Assembly (NCBI GenBank): GCA_003252195.1
Contig: QKFK01000216.1
Span: 1-6,761 of the forward strand
Origin: Rhodospirillales bacterium
Lineage (GTDB): Bacteria > Pseudomonadota > Alphaproteobacteria > QKFK01 > SZUA-500
DNA: 6,761 nt
Direction: 5' to 3'
Each line of letters starts with the position of its first letter. Position 1 is the stretch's first letter. The translations under genes were made by a program, and so were the position numbers. The notes beneath the pieces are model-generated. The model was not told the DNA's origin. It searched no databases and saw only the letters and a program-made list of their open reading frames with translations. Positions 6,746 through 6,761 of the stretch are shown piece after piece.

Positions 6746-6761
6746 AAATATAAAGTTGCTT

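Overview
The window carries the distal part of a flagellar axial-structure gene cluster, read entirely on the minus strand. From promoter to terminator the order is flgI (P-ring), a short flgJ/cheL-type rod-binding gene, a flgN-like export chaperone, flgK (first hook-filament junction protein) and flgL (second hook-filament junction protein). At the other edge lies the 3' end of an unrelated, unidentified plus-strand gene that converges on the cluster. The DNA is AT-rich (roughly 60% AT by eye). The single-domain rod-binding protein without a muramidase domain, the flgI-flgJ-flgN-flgK-flgL order, the sigma-54-like promoter and the very long FlgL with inserted beta-type modules point to an alphaproteobacterium. 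The order or genus cannot be fixed from this sequence.

Layout: 1-217, end of the unidentified plus-strand gene; 218-328, an intergenic gap with a strong symmetrical hairpin that can terminate both converging transcripts; 329-2425, flgL; 2441-4647, flgK broken into two reading frames; 4679-5134, flgN-like; 5150-5476, rod-binding protein, overlapping flgI by one base; 5476-6648, flgI; 6649-6761, leader and a sigma-54-type -24/-12 element. Gaps within the cluster are 15, 31 and 15 bases, each with a clear Shine-Dalgarno sequence, so the five genes look like one operon.

Functionally, FlgI is exported by Sec and forms the P-ring around the rod. The rod-binding protein helps assemble the rod or ring. 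FlgN would hold FlgK and FlgL in the cytoplasm for the flagellar type III export gate. FlgK and FlgL then cap the hook and receive the filament.

The most notable observation is that flgK is interrupted. The first frame stops after 522 codons in the middle of a recognisable domain, and the rest of FlgK, including its conserved C-terminal helix, continues in the -1 frame. The simplest explanation is a one-base (3n+1) loss, either an assembly error or a real mutation. However, the only stretch in which a frame change would be productive contains a canonical A_AAT_TTT slippery heptamer, so recoding should be excluded rather than ignored. I see no other unusual system in this window.
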